Notes: generated from the sequence alone by a model not told the origin. A DNA stretch of 64,000 nt from Harmothoe impar (GCA_947462335.1 OX381714.1:58263800-58327799), one strand, 5' to 3'; shown: positions 32,491-44,280, counted from the first letter of the stretch. Numbers and translations are program-made.

Positions 32491-32692
32491 TAACACTTTA
32501 AGGACGGTATAATGTCTTAATACATCATGCCCCTGGTCGTCCTGATGCATGAATGCAGCTCTGGTGAGTAACTCACATACACTCCTGAAGGGTCGGTATG
32601 ATGTACCAATGCATCACCTGCGCAATACTTGCCATGGTGCATCATTAGAACAAACGTCATCTTTTAGCGACATGTCATCCTTAAAGGGTTAA
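32491..32692. mobile_element. TTAA-type palindromic MITE, copy g
   Basis: Left TAACACTTTAAGGACGGTAT and right ATCCTTAAAGGGTTAA with GATGCATGAATGCAGCTCTG, GTGAGTAACTCAC between. The counterpart in the second duplicated copy (about 56285-56505) has an extra stretch of about 30 bases near its right end. Confidence 0.75.
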
Positions 32693-33482
32693 AGGGCGAC
32701 ACATTTTCAGATCTTGCCATCTTTCATTATAGTTAAACAAGGCATCCATCTCCCGTGATAGATTTGACTACTTTACAGATATAATGTCACTAAGGTAAAT
32801 AGGTTAGATTTACTGACAAATGGGGTGAAACCTTTTAGTGGATTAACCTGGTAGAATCCGTTTCCTTAAAGAGAACATAGTAACCATATTGTGTATCTGG
32901 TAGACATTTAGTGACTTAAGGGGACAGCAGTATTAGCCACCGTGTATACACATATTGGGTTATATTTCTGTGATGCCATTCTTTGGTCGATAAAAGGCCG
33001 GAATAAAAAGTAGGCAAAAGTAGACAGTCTTACCACCTTAGTATTGAATACAGACATCAAAGATAACAAAGAAAAGGCGTGGGGGAGGGGGGGGGGGGTC
33101 CTAAAACAGTAGGAAAAGTAGCAGCTTTTTCTTCTCTAAGCAGTGAAAGCAGGGTTTGTGGCTGCACAATAGGGGTAGGTGGGTTTGAATCCCGGGGTGG
33201 AGGGGTCGGCTAGAACAGTGTACCAGAAACCGCTACCACTGCCACAGGAGCTGGATGTAGCTGCTACTGGTATACAGCAATCGATACCCCCCCCCCTCAC
33301 TCACCTACCTGGGCAGTGCCTCAGGTGGGCTGTGAGTGTAACTAAGACACTGAGGACTTGGAGGCCCTAGAATTAATCACCAGGCAGTAAGTGGCGGGCG
33401 CTAATTGCTTTTGCCAAGCCCTTATCCAGTCTAAACAGCAGTAATGTATTAGTGCCTATTGATTACCCGCTGTCTACAATAG

Positions 33483-33535
33483 GAGCTGCTCCCTGCAGGC
33501 GTCTGTACTGAGCTGCTCCCCACCACGAGCTGCTC
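33483..33535. promoter_or_regulatory. Three GAGCTGCTC motifs in 53 bp
   Basis: Exact copies at 33483, 33510 and 33527 in single-copy flank; all three are conserved at 57290, 57317 and 57334 in the second duplicated copy. Confidence 0.4.
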
Positions 33536-33569
33536 ACCTGTTCTAGGGTGTGCGAGAATAAAGGCAGGT

Positions 33570-33668
33570 CACTCAACGGCCGCATTGTGCATGGCCTTTG
33601 TCGTCATGATGCATTCATGCAGACCTGGCATGTAATTCGCCGGGTTGCATTCATGCATCATACCCATC
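33570..33668. mobile_element. TTAA-type palindromic MITE, copy h (truncated)
   Basis: Starts CAACGGCCGCATTGTGCATG and holds the paired GATGCATTCATGCAGACC and GGGTTGCATTCATGCATC; the right terminus is missing. Also at about 57383-57470. Confidence 0.65.
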
Positions 33669-33821
33669 TCTTTTTTTTTCTTTTTTTTATCCGGTTTTAT
33701 TTTTGGTCTAGGGTAAACAATCAGCATTGCTGATCTCCCTTGATGCCTAGTGGGTTTTATCTGACAAGCATGCACCCCTTATGTTCTGCTATAGTCTTAT
33801 TTAAAGTTCCTTCCTTGCTCC

Positions 33822-34236
33822 CATTCCATACACTGACCTGTTACCATCCATAGATAGCCACATGAAAGCAAAATGGCAAGCTGCATGGAACAAAGAAAAG
33901 GGCCATAATACCATGTACTCGGTTCAGCCAAAACTGAAAGGAGTGACAATGAGGAAAAAGCTAAAACGAGCAGAACAAGTGAGATTAAACCGTCTAAGGA
34001 TCGGTCACACTAAACTGACACACGAGTACAGACTGAATGGGGAATATGAACCAAGATGTCAAGACTGCAGTACCCGTCTGACAGTGGAGCATCTTCTACT
34101 CCACTGTAGAAGGACTGCAGAAAGTAGAAGAAAACATCTTTCAGACACAACATCTATGTACAGTGTTTTCAACACCACTCATGACGAAAATGTATTAAAA
34201 TTCTTAAAGGAAACCCAACTATGGGACAAAATATGA
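33822..34236 (+). pseudogene. LINE ORF2 C-terminal fragment (post-RT region)
   Basis: The frame is open from the insertion border (residues PIPYTDLLPS upstream of the first Met at 33862) to a stop at 34236, about 138 codons. It shows the motif LNRLRIGHTKLTHEY followed by CQDC and VEHLLLHC, the His-Cys pattern found after the RNase H domain at the C-terminus of I- and jockey-group LINEs. RT and endonuclease are absent because of the 5' truncation, so it is not functional alone. It differs in type from the minus-strand LINE at 40493-44280. Confidence 0.8.
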
Positions 34237-34588
34237 AATGGAAAATAAATAAAATAAAAAATAAAAAATACAAAAAAATACAAAAAATGGAAAAAATGGA
34301 AAAAAAAATGGGGGAGACTAGTTTGGCGAGTCAGGATGTATCACTCCAGACTGATGGCACACAGTTTGTATCAGCTTGGAGTTTTCATTGCTTCCCGACT
34401 ATACCTATGGCTGCTCTTTCCCATGCTGTGGTAGACTTACAGCATAACAAAGGCCTGTCCCTCTCACACCATGTCTATGTGGTGTCGGAGGTTAAAGAAC
34501 CCTTGCTTCGGTAAATGTGTAGGAGCAGGATTTCTATCTTTTGGCTCATCTCATAGATTCGATCATCCTGGATACGATCATCCGAGGT

Positions 34589-34607
34589 AGGCCTTCGGCC
34601 TACCTTC
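34589..34607 (+). ncRNA. 3' UTR hairpin of the LINE tail
   Basis: GGTAGGCC TTC GGCCTACC is a perfect 8-bp stem with a three-base loop, about 80 bases before the LINE 3' end. A conserved hairpin near the 3' end is often the recognition site of the LINE reverse transcriptase; here that role is inferred. Confidence 0.5.
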
Positions 34608-34728
34608 TTACTTGTGAAAAACTGAAACTTGAGTAAGTCTCACCTGCATAGTCAGTGGGACGTTAAACTACACAAACAAACAATCCTTCCTTGCCACATA
34701 CTATCTTATCTAGGCTAAGTGTGTCAAA

Positions 34729-34830
34729 CTGTCGGAATGATGCATGAATGCAGCCCTGGTGAGTTACTTGCTTAGGCTGCGTTCATGCATCATGGTTTAA
34801 TTTAGCAGTATGCGGCCCTTAAAGGGTTAA
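34729..34830. mobile_element. TTAA-type palindromic MITE, copy i (left-truncated)
   Basis: Internal halves GGAATGATGCATGAATGCAG and GCGTTCATGCATCATGG, right end GCAGTATGCGGCCCTTAAAG then GGTTAA. The counterpart is at about 57656-57760. Confidence 0.75.
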
Positions 34831-35378
34831 TGCTGGTATTGTAGACAAAGGGGTATTGAAGTCTACATTAGACTCCTCTTATCTCTGTGATCGATGACAA
34901 CATAACGCTGCAAAATCGAAGTGCACCAATGTACACTAATACCTACGTATATGGCTCTGTGACCCTGTAACATCCCTGGCATCCACACACATGTTGCCCG
35001 ATGACTAGACACATATTAAAAGTGCCCCTTTCTGCGTGAGCATACAACCATTGACGTCATTAGGTGGATTCTACACATAGTTGCTGTCATGTTCATCACA
35101 CACTTCTGACCTATTTCAGTATAAAAATGTTCAGCTTCCCGAACCGAGACGACACATTGAGGACAAATGTATATCAAAAACGTGATTCACGTTATGGTCT
35201 ATGGTTTATGCACACAGCACCAAGTTGCTTCACGTTATGGTCTCTAGTTTGTGCACACAGCACCATGATGTGTACATGATGCTGTGATACGTCCCCGTGA
35301 CACTAGTGACATAATATACGTCCTCAGTCGCCAGAGGAACGTCACATAACTTATAATTATCTCTTAACCATGCATGCT

Positions 35379-35514
35379 TTAACCCTTTAAGGGCCGCATA
35401 GTGCTCTAATAAAGAAAACATTTTATGGCCATGATGCAGGGAAGCACCCTTGGCGAGTAACTCACCAGTGGTACATTCATGTATCATGTCGATCCTTTGG
35501 AGGAGGGGGGGGGT
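35379..35514. mobile_element. TTAA-type palindromic MITE, copy j
   Basis: Left terminus TTAACCCTTTAAGGGCCGCA, then GGCGAGTAACTCACCAGT and CATTCATGTATCATG. Ends at a G run. The counterpart is at about 58293-58417. Confidence 0.7.
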
Positions 35515-35518
35515 TATT

Positions 35519-35741
35519 TTTAACCCTTTAAAAACCGCATGATGCCTCGAGGTTTATGTTTTTCTTCTTGCCATGATGCACTCCCGCAGCCCCGGTGAGT
35601 AACTCGCTGGCCAGTGCTGCATCTACTCTGAAGGGTCGGCATGATGCATGAATACAACACTGTGCAGTTAGTCAGCAGGGCTGCAGTCATGCATCATGAC
35701 CACAGTGCATTAAAGCAATATGCTGACCTCAAAGGTTTAAT
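35519..35741. mobile_element. TTAA-type palindromic MITE, copy k
   Basis: Left TTAACCCTTTAAAAACCGCA and right CAATATGCTGACCTCAAAGG then TTTAA, with GGCATGATGCATGAATACAA and CAGTCATGCATCATGACC. Immediately follows copy j. The counterpart is at about 58418-58635. Confidence 0.75.
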
Positions 35742-36200
35742 TATCTTATAATCTTGTTCTTTTTATATATAATTATCTCTCGTTCCCAATGTTACATTGC
35801 TCTTGTTAATCTGTTCTTCATTGAGGTCAAGTTGTGAAGAGTGATGCAGTTATGAAAGTTTTCTTGGACGCATATTTCTCCCTAATGTTTTTTTATCTCC
35901 GGTAATGTTTTTTTTTACCCCGAGGTTTCTGCTCTTTCCTTTCCCTTTTTTCATATCTTCAATCTTACTTTCACTTTCCACATATTTATGGTGTTTTTCC
36001 TTCAAATTGATAGGGGTGAGCTATCTATAGAAAGGTGGTTGTTCACTATAATAAATAAACATTGCCAACTTTCTTCTTTTTAAACTTGGTTTTCCTATTT
36101 CTGGTATGTGGTGTCTGCACACAACCCCATCCTGACCTGGGGTCGTCACATGTTTGCGCACGGCACCGTGTATGGTGTGCAGCGGTACCTCCAGGACGTG

Positions 36201-36240
36201 TATATATAGACGCCTCTGACAGCTCCAGTACTCACTGAGC
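36201..36240 (+). promoter_or_regulatory. Possible TATA-type core promoter
   Basis: TATATATAGACGCC is followed about 25 bases later by CCAGTACTCACTG, a plausible initiator. The same sequence is kept at 59099-59138 in the other duplicated copy. No downstream exon was identified, and MITE sequence begins 30 bases further on. Confidence 0.2.
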
Positions 36241-36259
36241 ACACGGCACACAGGTAGCG

Positions 36260-36519
36260 TCAACCTTATAACGGCAGGTAGAGTGAACAGTGATTTAATA
36301 CACTATGTCCCTTTGTCTTCATGTGAAGCATGCATGCAGCACTGGTGAGTAACTCGCCAGGGCTACATTTTAGTATACAACATGTCAACCCTACCTGGGA
36401 GATGCACCCCCAGGAGGGTCGACATGATGCATCGGCATCAACGCAGTTACTTGCAGCATATGGCGACACGTGAAGATAAGGCCGCATTAAGAGATCATGA
36501 TGCCATTAAAGGGCTAAAG
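36260..36519. mobile_element. TTAA-type palindromic MITE, copy l
   Basis: Core TGCAGCACTGGTGAGTAACT and GACATGATGCATCGGCATC, right end GATGCCATTAAAGGGCTAAAG. In the second duplicated copy (59160-59985) the right end is interrupted at its TTAA by another MITE (59418-59966). Confidence 0.7.
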
Positions 36520-37450
36520 ATGCACTACAGAGAATACATTAAATGCCCCCTACCTGAGTCGGCGTGCCGGGAGGTAGAGGTAGATGTACCTTCCTTGTAG
36601 GTAGGTAGGTATAGGCTGGGGTAGTAGAGAGGCTACCTCCAGGTGTTGTTCCTCCTGGGTTTAGCGGAGGATGGAGAGGCCTCAGACCGTATCCTGGGGG
36701 TGGTGTTGGGAGCTGCTCCTGAGGCGGCACTAAGCACTCCTCCTGTCCATCGTTGAGCTGCTCCAGGTGGGCGGTTCGTGCATGTTGTGGTCACCTCCAG
36801 TAGGTGAGGTTAGGGGGAGGAGGGACACCATCTGGGGGTGTAGGAGGAGGCTGCAGGGTAGCATGGGCTGCCTGAGACTGGGTGTGGGGAGCCCACTGCA
36901 CGGAGATCCAACTCGTGGTATGTGCTACCTGGTGGTATGAAGGTCTTGGAGGCTGCACTGCCACTATAGACAGGTAGGGGATGCAGAAAGGGGAGGGGAG
37001 GGGTCAATAAGGGGGTCGCCACTGCCTCCTAATCCTCCAGCGTCCAGTATTAAGTCTCACGGGCACACACCGGTAGTTACAGACCCTGGAGATGTCCCCC
37101 TAGGGTAGGGAGGGTGGGATCCACTCCTGGTGTCCCCCAATCCTCCAGGGTGACAACTGTCTGGAGGGGTCTGGGTGACCTCCACCAGCGGTGATATACA
37201 ATGCCTATTACTCCAGCATTGTCTCCTGAGTCCTTGTGCTGTATGTAGTGACCTGTACCCTGGAGTAAGTGCAGACTCCCTGGGTGCTCCTCCAGTGGTG
37301 TATAGGCGTCCTCCAGGTGTTGTGTAGAGGTGTGTAGGGGACACACATACACGGGGGGCGGGGAGTAATGCAGGAGGCGTCGTCTCCTCCTGTGGCTGCT
37401 GCTGCTGCTGCACCCCTGCTGGAGGCTGCTGCTTGTAGCACCAGGAGGAA

Positions 37451-37507
<57 letters not shown>

Positions 37508-37860
37508 GGAGGTACAGGGTTTACGGAGAGTGGTGCCGCGGTGGTGGTGCTGGTGGTGGTGGAGGTGGTGGTGGCCTCTCGTGCTCTCCTCCATTGACGT
37601 CATTGCCGACATGATGTGCTGCTGGTGGTGGTGGTTGGTGTGTGTGTGTGTGGGGGGGGGGGGGGGTGTACAGGGGGGTGTAGGGGGGTAGTGGGGGTGC
37701 AGTGCCGTGACTGCCGAGGGACCTAGCAGGGCCTTGTGCATCCAGGTATCTAGATAAAAACCCTGTCCACAAACTAGTCCCCCCACCCCTTGGCACCCCT
37801 CCCCTCTCCTACCCCCCCCTACACACACCCTCACTAGGTAAGAGGAGTCGCCGTCGGTGT
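36520..37860. other. GC-rich, low-complexity non-coding segment
   Basis: Rich in CTCC, GGTGG and CTG runs; contains GAGCTGCTC at 36710 and 36755, TGACGTCA at 37595 and a G run at about 37650-37666. Long overlapping frames on both strands are produced by triplet repeats. The longest minus-strand frame (37208-37834) shifts frame relative to its counterpart in the other duplicated copy, arguing against coding. Confidence 0.5.
37452..37505 (+). repeat. (CTG)18 microsatellite
   Basis: Eighteen uninterrupted CTG units, against nine at the matching position 60911-60937 in the second duplicated copy. Flanked by shorter CTG runs in both copies. Confidence 0.97.
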
Positions 37861-37869
37861 GCTCTTACA

Positions 37870-39759
37870 GTGAAGCACCTTAATTCCTGTCGTCAACCTA
37901 GGACACAACCCCAGCCGTCTAAATTAGCACGGCAGGATCAGGGCGAGTGGGTCAGCAAGAAATTGTTAAAAATCTAAATTTTTACAAATTTAAATTTTGA
38001 TCCGCAGTAACTCGTAGTACATCTATAATCTCATACATTTATGTATATAGATAACGTCCAAGTATTGTGTCTTCATCCGATTTTGTTTAAAAGGATGCAT
38101 CCGAAGCCTGTCAGTAAAAATCGGCCTGAAATGTCTTTTTTTCCCCCACCGAGGTTTAGATTGGCCAGATTTATCTTTTTCACACGTAACCCATCTTCCC
38201 CCTGTTAAATATCATCTTAGACTTTCCAGTAAAGAAGTGGTGTTTACATTTCTTTTCAGTAGCCTTGTGGTTTTATCTACTTTTACTTTCGCCCAGACTG
38301 CTTTACACGGGCAAATACTGGCTGTCTGCGGACCGATTCTGAAGTCACGTTTTTGTCAGTAAAGACTTCAGGAAAGTGAAAAAAGTATTTTTTTTCTAAC
38401 ATCAGAGAGATTTGCATATATGCCCTTCAGGTACCATCCACCCTTGATTAACCATGATAGCGAGTGCTATGATATGGGATACCCAGCCACGGAGGCAGCC
38501 ACTTTAGTCATGGAGGTATCGTTAATATGGCAGGCGAAAAACACACACATGAAAACATGTGTTTCCAGTAGCTTGGTCAGAATACCTGATGTAGGTACCG
38601 GGTAGGTCGACTATAAAAAGTTACTGTAGGGCATGACGATTTTTCGATATTGTATTTGAATAGTGCTGTGGTTTGCTGAGGCTGGTGGCTGACCAGAAAC
38701 AGTTTTGGCTTTTCAGAACCCTGACATAGAACCTGTAAGGGTGGGTGATTAAACAGGCCGTTACCCTGATTAAACTGAGATAACTACAATGTGAGACCCC
38801 CCCCCCCCCGGCTCCCTCCGACAAAGCTACAGGCACCCTTTTTTTACGGTCGGTCTAGGTTTAAAACAACACACCATGCCTTTCTTTCTATACCTATTTA
38901 GTCTAGATCTGATGTACAAACATAAGCAGCTGATCATTCCATGAGCGGGAAGGGCAGGTGTAAATTTGAAGGAGGGAAGGAACAAAAACAACCCTACAAA
39001 GGAGTGGGTGTTGGGGTATACTTGAAAGGGTGGGGTGAGATTCATCAAGGGCGTAGGTTCGAACCCACACACCAAAGTCCCCCTTTTACGTGACCAGAGC
39101 CTTGGCAAAAAAAACTAAAACGTTGACAACTTTTAGGGTGGCCGGAAAAATGAAGACCCCCCCGCCCTTAATTTGGGGTCGCGCGCCAAGTTTTCCCCAC
39201 ACTTGCACATTAACGCCCCCCCCCCTCCCCCCAGCATCCATACCGATTAATGATAAATCCATAACCTGATAATAAAACATCCACTATTTTGTTATCGGCT
39301 TAAGGTGGTTGTGTTGTATTTTTGAAACAGCACATTGACCTTCGTGTATCACCTCCTGTACTTATTTATACCACACCATAAGGTGGCTGCTGCAGTAGTT
39401 CCTTATAATAGACGTTCATGTGTAGATCTCGGTACCCCTCCAGCGACAGTCGGAGTGGAGACGGGACAGGTACTCAGCCCTATATATAGGGGCGCTGTGT
39501 CTTTAAGGTGTAGAGCTAATGGCACACACCGACCTCAGCGCCTCTAGGTGTGTGTGTATTTATAAGTCTACCTGTCTCCTGCCGTCCTTTGATCTCCTCT
39601 ACATGCCTGGTATTCAGGTGTGCATTTTCAGCCCTGACGGAGCGGCGTGTTGTGTTCTGGTATCTACAGCAGGGGTGGGCCTGTGTGGGGTGCCGTCATG
39701 TAGGACTACAGGGTAGCAGGGGTGTGTTGTAGGGAGTTTACTACGGGAATGATGCCACG
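37870..39759. other. Non-coding part of the duplicated segment
   Basis: No gene was recognised. A C run lies at about 38798-38808. CGTAGGTTCGAACCCACA at about 39052 has a perfect tRNA B-box (GGTTCGAACCC) but no A-box at the right distance; a SINE relic is possible. A TATATATAG at 39481 resembles a TATA box. Confidence 0.45.
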
Positions 39760-39981
39760 TACATCTGGGGCCCTTAATGGGGGGTCCCCATGTCCCATGT
39801 CGATTTTAAGAAATGCTTATGTCGTCATAGATTTTAAGAAATTCGCATGTCGCCCTATCGGTTTTAAGAAATGCCCTATGTCCCATATTCCTATCTAGTT
39901 ATTTCTCCTGTCCCATGTCACTAAGCCCCAAAAATATCCATGTTGCTGTGTCGAATTTAAGAGTCTAGAGCCATACATCTA
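39760..39981 (+). mobile_element. hAT-like GGGCCC MITE, copy 4, with 8-bp target duplication
   Basis: Element 39768-39973 begins GGGCCCTTAATGGGG and ends GTCTAGAGCCA. Flanks are TACATCTG and TACATCTA; at the matching site in the second duplicated copy (63558-63756) both flanks are TACATCTG, a perfect 8-bp duplication. The insertion therefore predates the duplication or haplotype split. Confidence 0.9.
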
Positions 39982-40331
39982 GGTTACACCAGCACAAGTC
40001 AACCGTGCATAGACAGTAATATCTGTCATTTTTGGCGCTTTTCCCTTCAAATTTGACTTCAAATCTAGTGTTTCATTCCTTCGTGTGTTTGGGACTTGTT
40101 TTTGTCATCGGAAACAACTGCCCTTTCTGCCCTTGGTCCGAGGACCTGACCTCTATAAACTAAACCATTACTTTTTGTAGGAATACAGGCTGGCAGAGTT
40201 GTCACATTTCACAGGAAAGATGCCAACAGACCTCTGACCACGGCACACGTATGGAATACATGCTCCGCATCCTAAATCGTGTTGGCGGCATTGTTATGAC
40301 ACTGCAAACACACCCGTAGTAAAAACGGGGA
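39982..40331. other. Non-coding sequence, nothing recognised
   Basis: The first part (to about 40211) still matches copy 2, whose match continues to the end of the window. No gene or repeat was seen. Confidence 0.5.
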
Positions 40332-40492
40332 TAACCGTTGAAGGACCGCATAGTCCATCGTCAGGATGCGTGAACGCAACCCTGGCAAGTCTACTTACTA
40401 GGCTGCATTTACGCATCATGCCGACCCTTCAAGTGTGTATCACGCCCTTTGGTCGGCATGATGCCTGAACGCAGCCCTGGTGAGTCACTTAC
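40332..40492. mobile_element. TTAA-type palindromic MITE, copy m, left half
   Basis: Left end AACCGTTGAAGGACCGCATAG, core GGATGCGTGAACGCAACCCTGG and GGCTGCATTTACGCATCATG in part, ending CCTGGTGAGTCACTTAC where the LINE begins. The other half resumes at 44281. Confidence 0.75.
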
Positions 40493-41059
40493 AAGTTCAA
40501 GTTCAAGTTCAAAATATGTTTATTTGGTCTAGACAGAAGTACAATCACTTAATACTAAATGTTCTTCCTTCATAATCTGTCTAGCAGGGTGTGTAATTTT
40601 GCGTGTTCGAGGTTCTGACCCTTTATGTAAAGCCTTGGCTGCACTCAAATATTTTATACAATGTGATGATAACACCTCGCACGCCCCTTACTATTCGTCT
40701 GTAGAGCACAAACAGCTCCGGTTAACAATAATAATAGCTAATAACACAGTGTTGTCGATAGTGGGTAAGCTTACTACGTAGACAGGAATTGGGTGCATCA
40801 AGCTATGACCTCAAGCGTGTTACATGTATAACGGGTGATTCTATCCCATCTCATTCTACACTCGTCTTTCATACAGCTAGATTCTACTTTTACATTTTGC
40901 ATGTTATATCTCTCTGACAATATTACCTAGCTATCTTCAGATTATGCTGCCGATCATTAGATTAATCGTACAATATATTTAATCATAAAACATTTGATTG
41001 GTTTCTATCTATTGTCGCTCCATATCCAACATAACTTATTATAAATCATTATATACATG

Positions 41060-41097
41060 CACCTGTACATGTACATGTACATTTACATGTACATGTA
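41060..41097. repeat. (TACATG)n microsatellite in the LINE 3' UTR
   Basis: Repeated GTACATGTACAT with one T substitution; self-complementary. Confidence 0.9.
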
Positions 41098-41104
41098 CCC
41101 CTCC

Positions 41105-44077
41105 TCAGGTAGTGGGTAGTGGATTTGCAATTATACTCCTTCCTTCGTAGTGCAGGTTTAATCTATCAGATCTCCAGTGCTTCTCAAAGAAGTTATACAG
41201 GCGATGCTTCACCTCTCGCTTAAATTCATCTTTACCTTTCCATCTCAGGGCTGGATCGAGATCATTCCACTGTGATAGCGCTTGATAAACCGGGTCTTTT
41301 ATAAGCGTAGCACTTTTGGGGTTGGACCTAACTATACATGGAGCCTCAGTTGCTCTTGTGCCCGAGTAGGGTTTTATTAACATTTTCCCACTGTATACCA
41401 GCCGATGGCACATGGTTAATTGCATATATATACGCCTTAAATCTACAGGCATCATATTGACCTCTTTGTACAAGTCCTTCACATGCATTTCTCTTGGATC
41501 TTTTAACGTCAAACACATTCTTATCCCCGTGTTGTAACATATTTGCATCTTATTAAGGATAGCTGGGGATAGGCCTGTGGTGAACACCAGGCCATAGTCA
41601 ATATATGGCATTATCATGGTTTTCATTATACAGACAGCCGTGTACATGTCAATAAACTTCCTTATTTGTAGCGCAATCCATGTTTTATGTCCAATAGCTT
41701 TAAACATACATCTAGAGTGGGGCGTGAAAGATACGTCCGAATCCAAGGTGATTCCTAGATATTTATAGTCACATACGCTATCTAGTAAGGTCTCACCTAT
41801 CTTAAGGATCAGGTTACCTCCATCCCCTGTGACCAGCATTTGTTTGGATTTTTTAGGGTTTATAGATAGTGAATTTTTATTGCACCAATTATGAACTACA
41901 TCTAGGTCGGCCTGGAGCTGTTGGTTTAGCTCCGGTACCGTATCAGCCGAGTGCACCAACAATGTATCGTCCGCATATAACTTAATTTGAGACAATATAT
42001 TTAGGTTAGGCATAGAATTAACATAAATAATAAACAACAAAGGACCGAGGATTGAACCCTGGGGAATGCCATATGTGATAGGCTCGTAAGCTGAAATACT
42101 ACCGTTACATTAAGTCCTCTGAGTTCTATGAGAGAGGTAGCTAAGGAACCACTGTATAGTGTCGTCACAAAGGCCTAAAGGTTTTAATTTATTTAATAGT
42201 ATTGAATGATTTAAAGAATCAAAAGCCTTTTTGAAATCGAGGAAAATTATGCCACTGTGCTTCCTTTTAACCTTAGCCTCATGTACATTATTCAGAACTT
42301 GGAACACCGTGTCTTGGGTTGAGTGTCCCCTCCTAAACCCATTCTGACTACCGGTCAATAAGTTATTCACCTCAAGATATGTATAAAGCTGGACATGGAC
42401 AAACTTCTCCAGGATCTTGCCTGTTATAGGCAACAATGTGATTGGTCTCAGGTCTGAAGGATCAGTAGGACTAGGAACCTTCGGTAAGGGAACAATTGAG
42501 CCTTTCTTCCATCCCTGTGGGAATACATTTTTGACAATTGAAAGGTTTACAAGGTGTGTAAATTGTACTTGTAAAATAAGCAAAGATGCCTTGAGTAACC
42601 GTGCTGGAAGAGAGGGGATACCAGAGGATTTGTAAATATCAATACTTTTAATTTCTTTTACAAGATCTGATCTCGGGATTATGCTAAGAGAGAACTTATC
42701 CTTCAAGAAAGGGGGGGTGGGTTCCTGCTGTAGGGGGGGTAGGGGGGGGAGTTCATCCGCCAGTTTCTGGCCTATAGTAGCGAAAAATTTATTTGTAACC
42801 TCTGCCGACTGTTGTGGGGTCATTGGGTTCTCACTCTCGTCCAACATTGTCAACCATGTACGACTCTTCCTCCTGGGCAACACTTCTGCCACTTTCTCCC
42901 AAAATTTCTTTGGATTGTTACGATACTTTTTAAGTTGACTCCTAACATAGTCACCTTTGCCTTTTCTGGTAGCGTAATTAGCATGATTCCTATACCATTT
43001 AGCTCTGTCTCTGTCAACCTCATTACCCGATCGCCTAGCAATTTTAAAAATAGTATCCCTGTCTTTATACAACTCGATCAGCTCAGGGGTTAACCAGGGC
43101 GGTCTGTTTTTCCTTACTTTAAATGTTTTCTCGGGGTGCAGTTCATCTGCCATATCTCGTATTATTTTTTCCATATATTCCCATGCCTTATCAACATCAG
43201 GCATTGTTGTGAAGAAGTCCCAATCCCCCTTTAGAAGCTCTTCTTCCACTCTGGCCCTGTCAAAATTACGGCATGACCTTCCTACAAATATTTCTTTTTC
43301 TTTTGGATTACATGGCTTCTTAATTACAATATAGGTTGGAATATGGTCTGAAATATTTATATTAATCGTCCCAGAATCTTCCACAATTGTGCTATCACTG
43401 AAAATCTGGTCTAATACATTAGTGGGGTGATATAGTGGTCTCGTGGGTTTGTTGATGTAGGCACTAAACATGTGTGTTTTACATACAGCGTCCATGACAG
43501 TTTTATTTAATACTTGACTGGATAGATGAATATTGAAATCACCACCAATTGTTATGACACAATTATGATACAACCTTTTCGCCTCAGCTATAGCGTTCAG
43601 TAATGCGGTACAAAAGTTGTGTTGATTACCACCTGGCGGCCGGTATATATTTATGACAAACTCAGGTTTACACCCTTGGCGTATTAGTTTCACTGCCATA
43701 AGTTCTGCTTCTTGGGACATTACATTAAAAATATCACCTTTCAAACGCACATGTGCAATTTTATCTCTGACATACATTGCTAAACCTCCAGAATTATTCA
43801 TGATTTCAGGGCGGTCCAGTCTATGCAGGGTATAACCTTCTATATTATGGTCTACATCATGGTGTCTTTCCTTGAGCCAGGATTCCGAGAGAGAAACAAT
43901 GTCTGGGCTTCTATCATAACAACAGTATCTTATAGACTCCATTTTCCCCGACAGGCTATGTATATTCCAGAAAAGGAGGAGCATACCTTTCTCCCTTTTA
44001 TAATTATTATAGTACTTTACGGCTGTATCCGACTTATCACCTGTCTGCCTGTTTTCTTTTACAATCGATCCACACAT
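41105..44077 (-). pseudogene. LINE ORF2: AP-like endonuclease and reverse transcriptase, broken by one in-frame stop
   Basis: A single frame of 991 codons from ATG at 44077 to the stop at 41105 is interrupted only by TAA at 42110-42112 (codon 656). Endonuclease: Asn38 in LLFWNIHSL, Glu65 in SESWL, Tyr145 in NIYRPPGG, GGDFN at 178-182, SDH at 243-245. Reverse transcriptase: RPITLLPITGKILEK, then FLDFKKAFD with the catalytic Asp at 614; after the stop, GIPQGSILGP and the catalytic box YADD. The C-terminal part has YLGITLDSDVSF and IMPYIDYGL, typical of LINE thumb regions. No RNase H is seen, which fits CR1/jockey-type elements. The frame is otherwise intact, implying recent insertion. As it stands the protein would stop before the YADD box and be inactive unless read through. 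Confidence 0.93.
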
Positions 44078-44280
44078 TGATATAGTCGCAGCTCAAAGCC
44101 CTTTCCTCCTGTACTAACTGTTCAACCACTAACCAGGTCACGACTTCACTGTACAAATTAAAATGTGAAACATATATTTGTGAAAATATAATGTATATTA
44201 GCCCAAATCGAGGGGCTATCCAACTGTGGCCCTGGGGGCATTTTCCCATCGTATTCTGCTAGCTATGGTAGGGAATAGCG

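Larger units (their letters stand above)
33808..34694 (+). mobile_element. 5'-truncated non-LTR retrotransposon tail, 865 bp, with target duplication
   Basis: Element 33819-34683 is flanked by TCCTTCCTTGC on both sides (33808-33818 and 34684-34694). The second duplicated copy has the uninterrupted site at about 57611. The insert carries the last coding stretch of a LINE, then an A-rich stretch, a 3' hairpin and a 3' end GTGGGACGTTAAACTACA followed by ACAAACAAACAA. 5' truncation plus a short-repeat tail is the normal product of target-primed reverse transcription. Confidence 0.9.
29216..40211 (+). repeat. Large duplicated segment, copy 1
   Basis: Aligns in the same order and orientation with 53691-64000 through single-copy blocks, MITEs and microsatellites, with high identity by eye (not measured). 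Start-to-start distance is about 24.5 kb. Copy 1 has two insertions absent from copy 2 (29977-30856 and 33819-34683) and lacks two that copy 2 has. It may be a true duplication or an allelic haplotype placed in tandem. Confidence 0.95.
40493..44280 (-). mobile_element. CR1/jockey-group non-LTR retrotransposon inserted in a MITE
   Basis: A 3.8-kb element on the minus strand. Its 3' end, read on the minus strand, is AAATAAACATATTTTGAACT followed by TGAACTTGAACTTG, a short tandem tail. It holds one long ORF (endonuclease then reverse transcriptase, 41105-44077) and a 3' UTR of about 600 bases with a (TACATG)n tract at 41060-41097. There is no ORF1 and little space 5' of the ORF, so the element is probably 5'-truncated. 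The insertion splits the MITE at 40332-44360; at most TAC is duplicated at the junctions, as is usual for CR1-like elements. Confidence 0.9.

Noticed and set aside
37208..37834. Minus-strand 208-codon frame with poly-Ser, poly-His and poly-Ala
   Set aside because: Driven by CTG and GGTGGT repeats. The matching frame in the second copy shifts after the common part, so the protein is not preserved.
39045..39070. tRNA or SINE at the GGTTCGAACCC word
   Set aside because: A perfect B-box is present but there is no A-box 30-60 bases upstream. It may be a relic; not enough for a call.
39481..39520. TATATATAG near 39481 (also 19776 and 63270) as core promoters
   Set aside because: TATA-like words alone in AT-rich invertebrate DNA are common, and no downstream exon or initiator could be supported.
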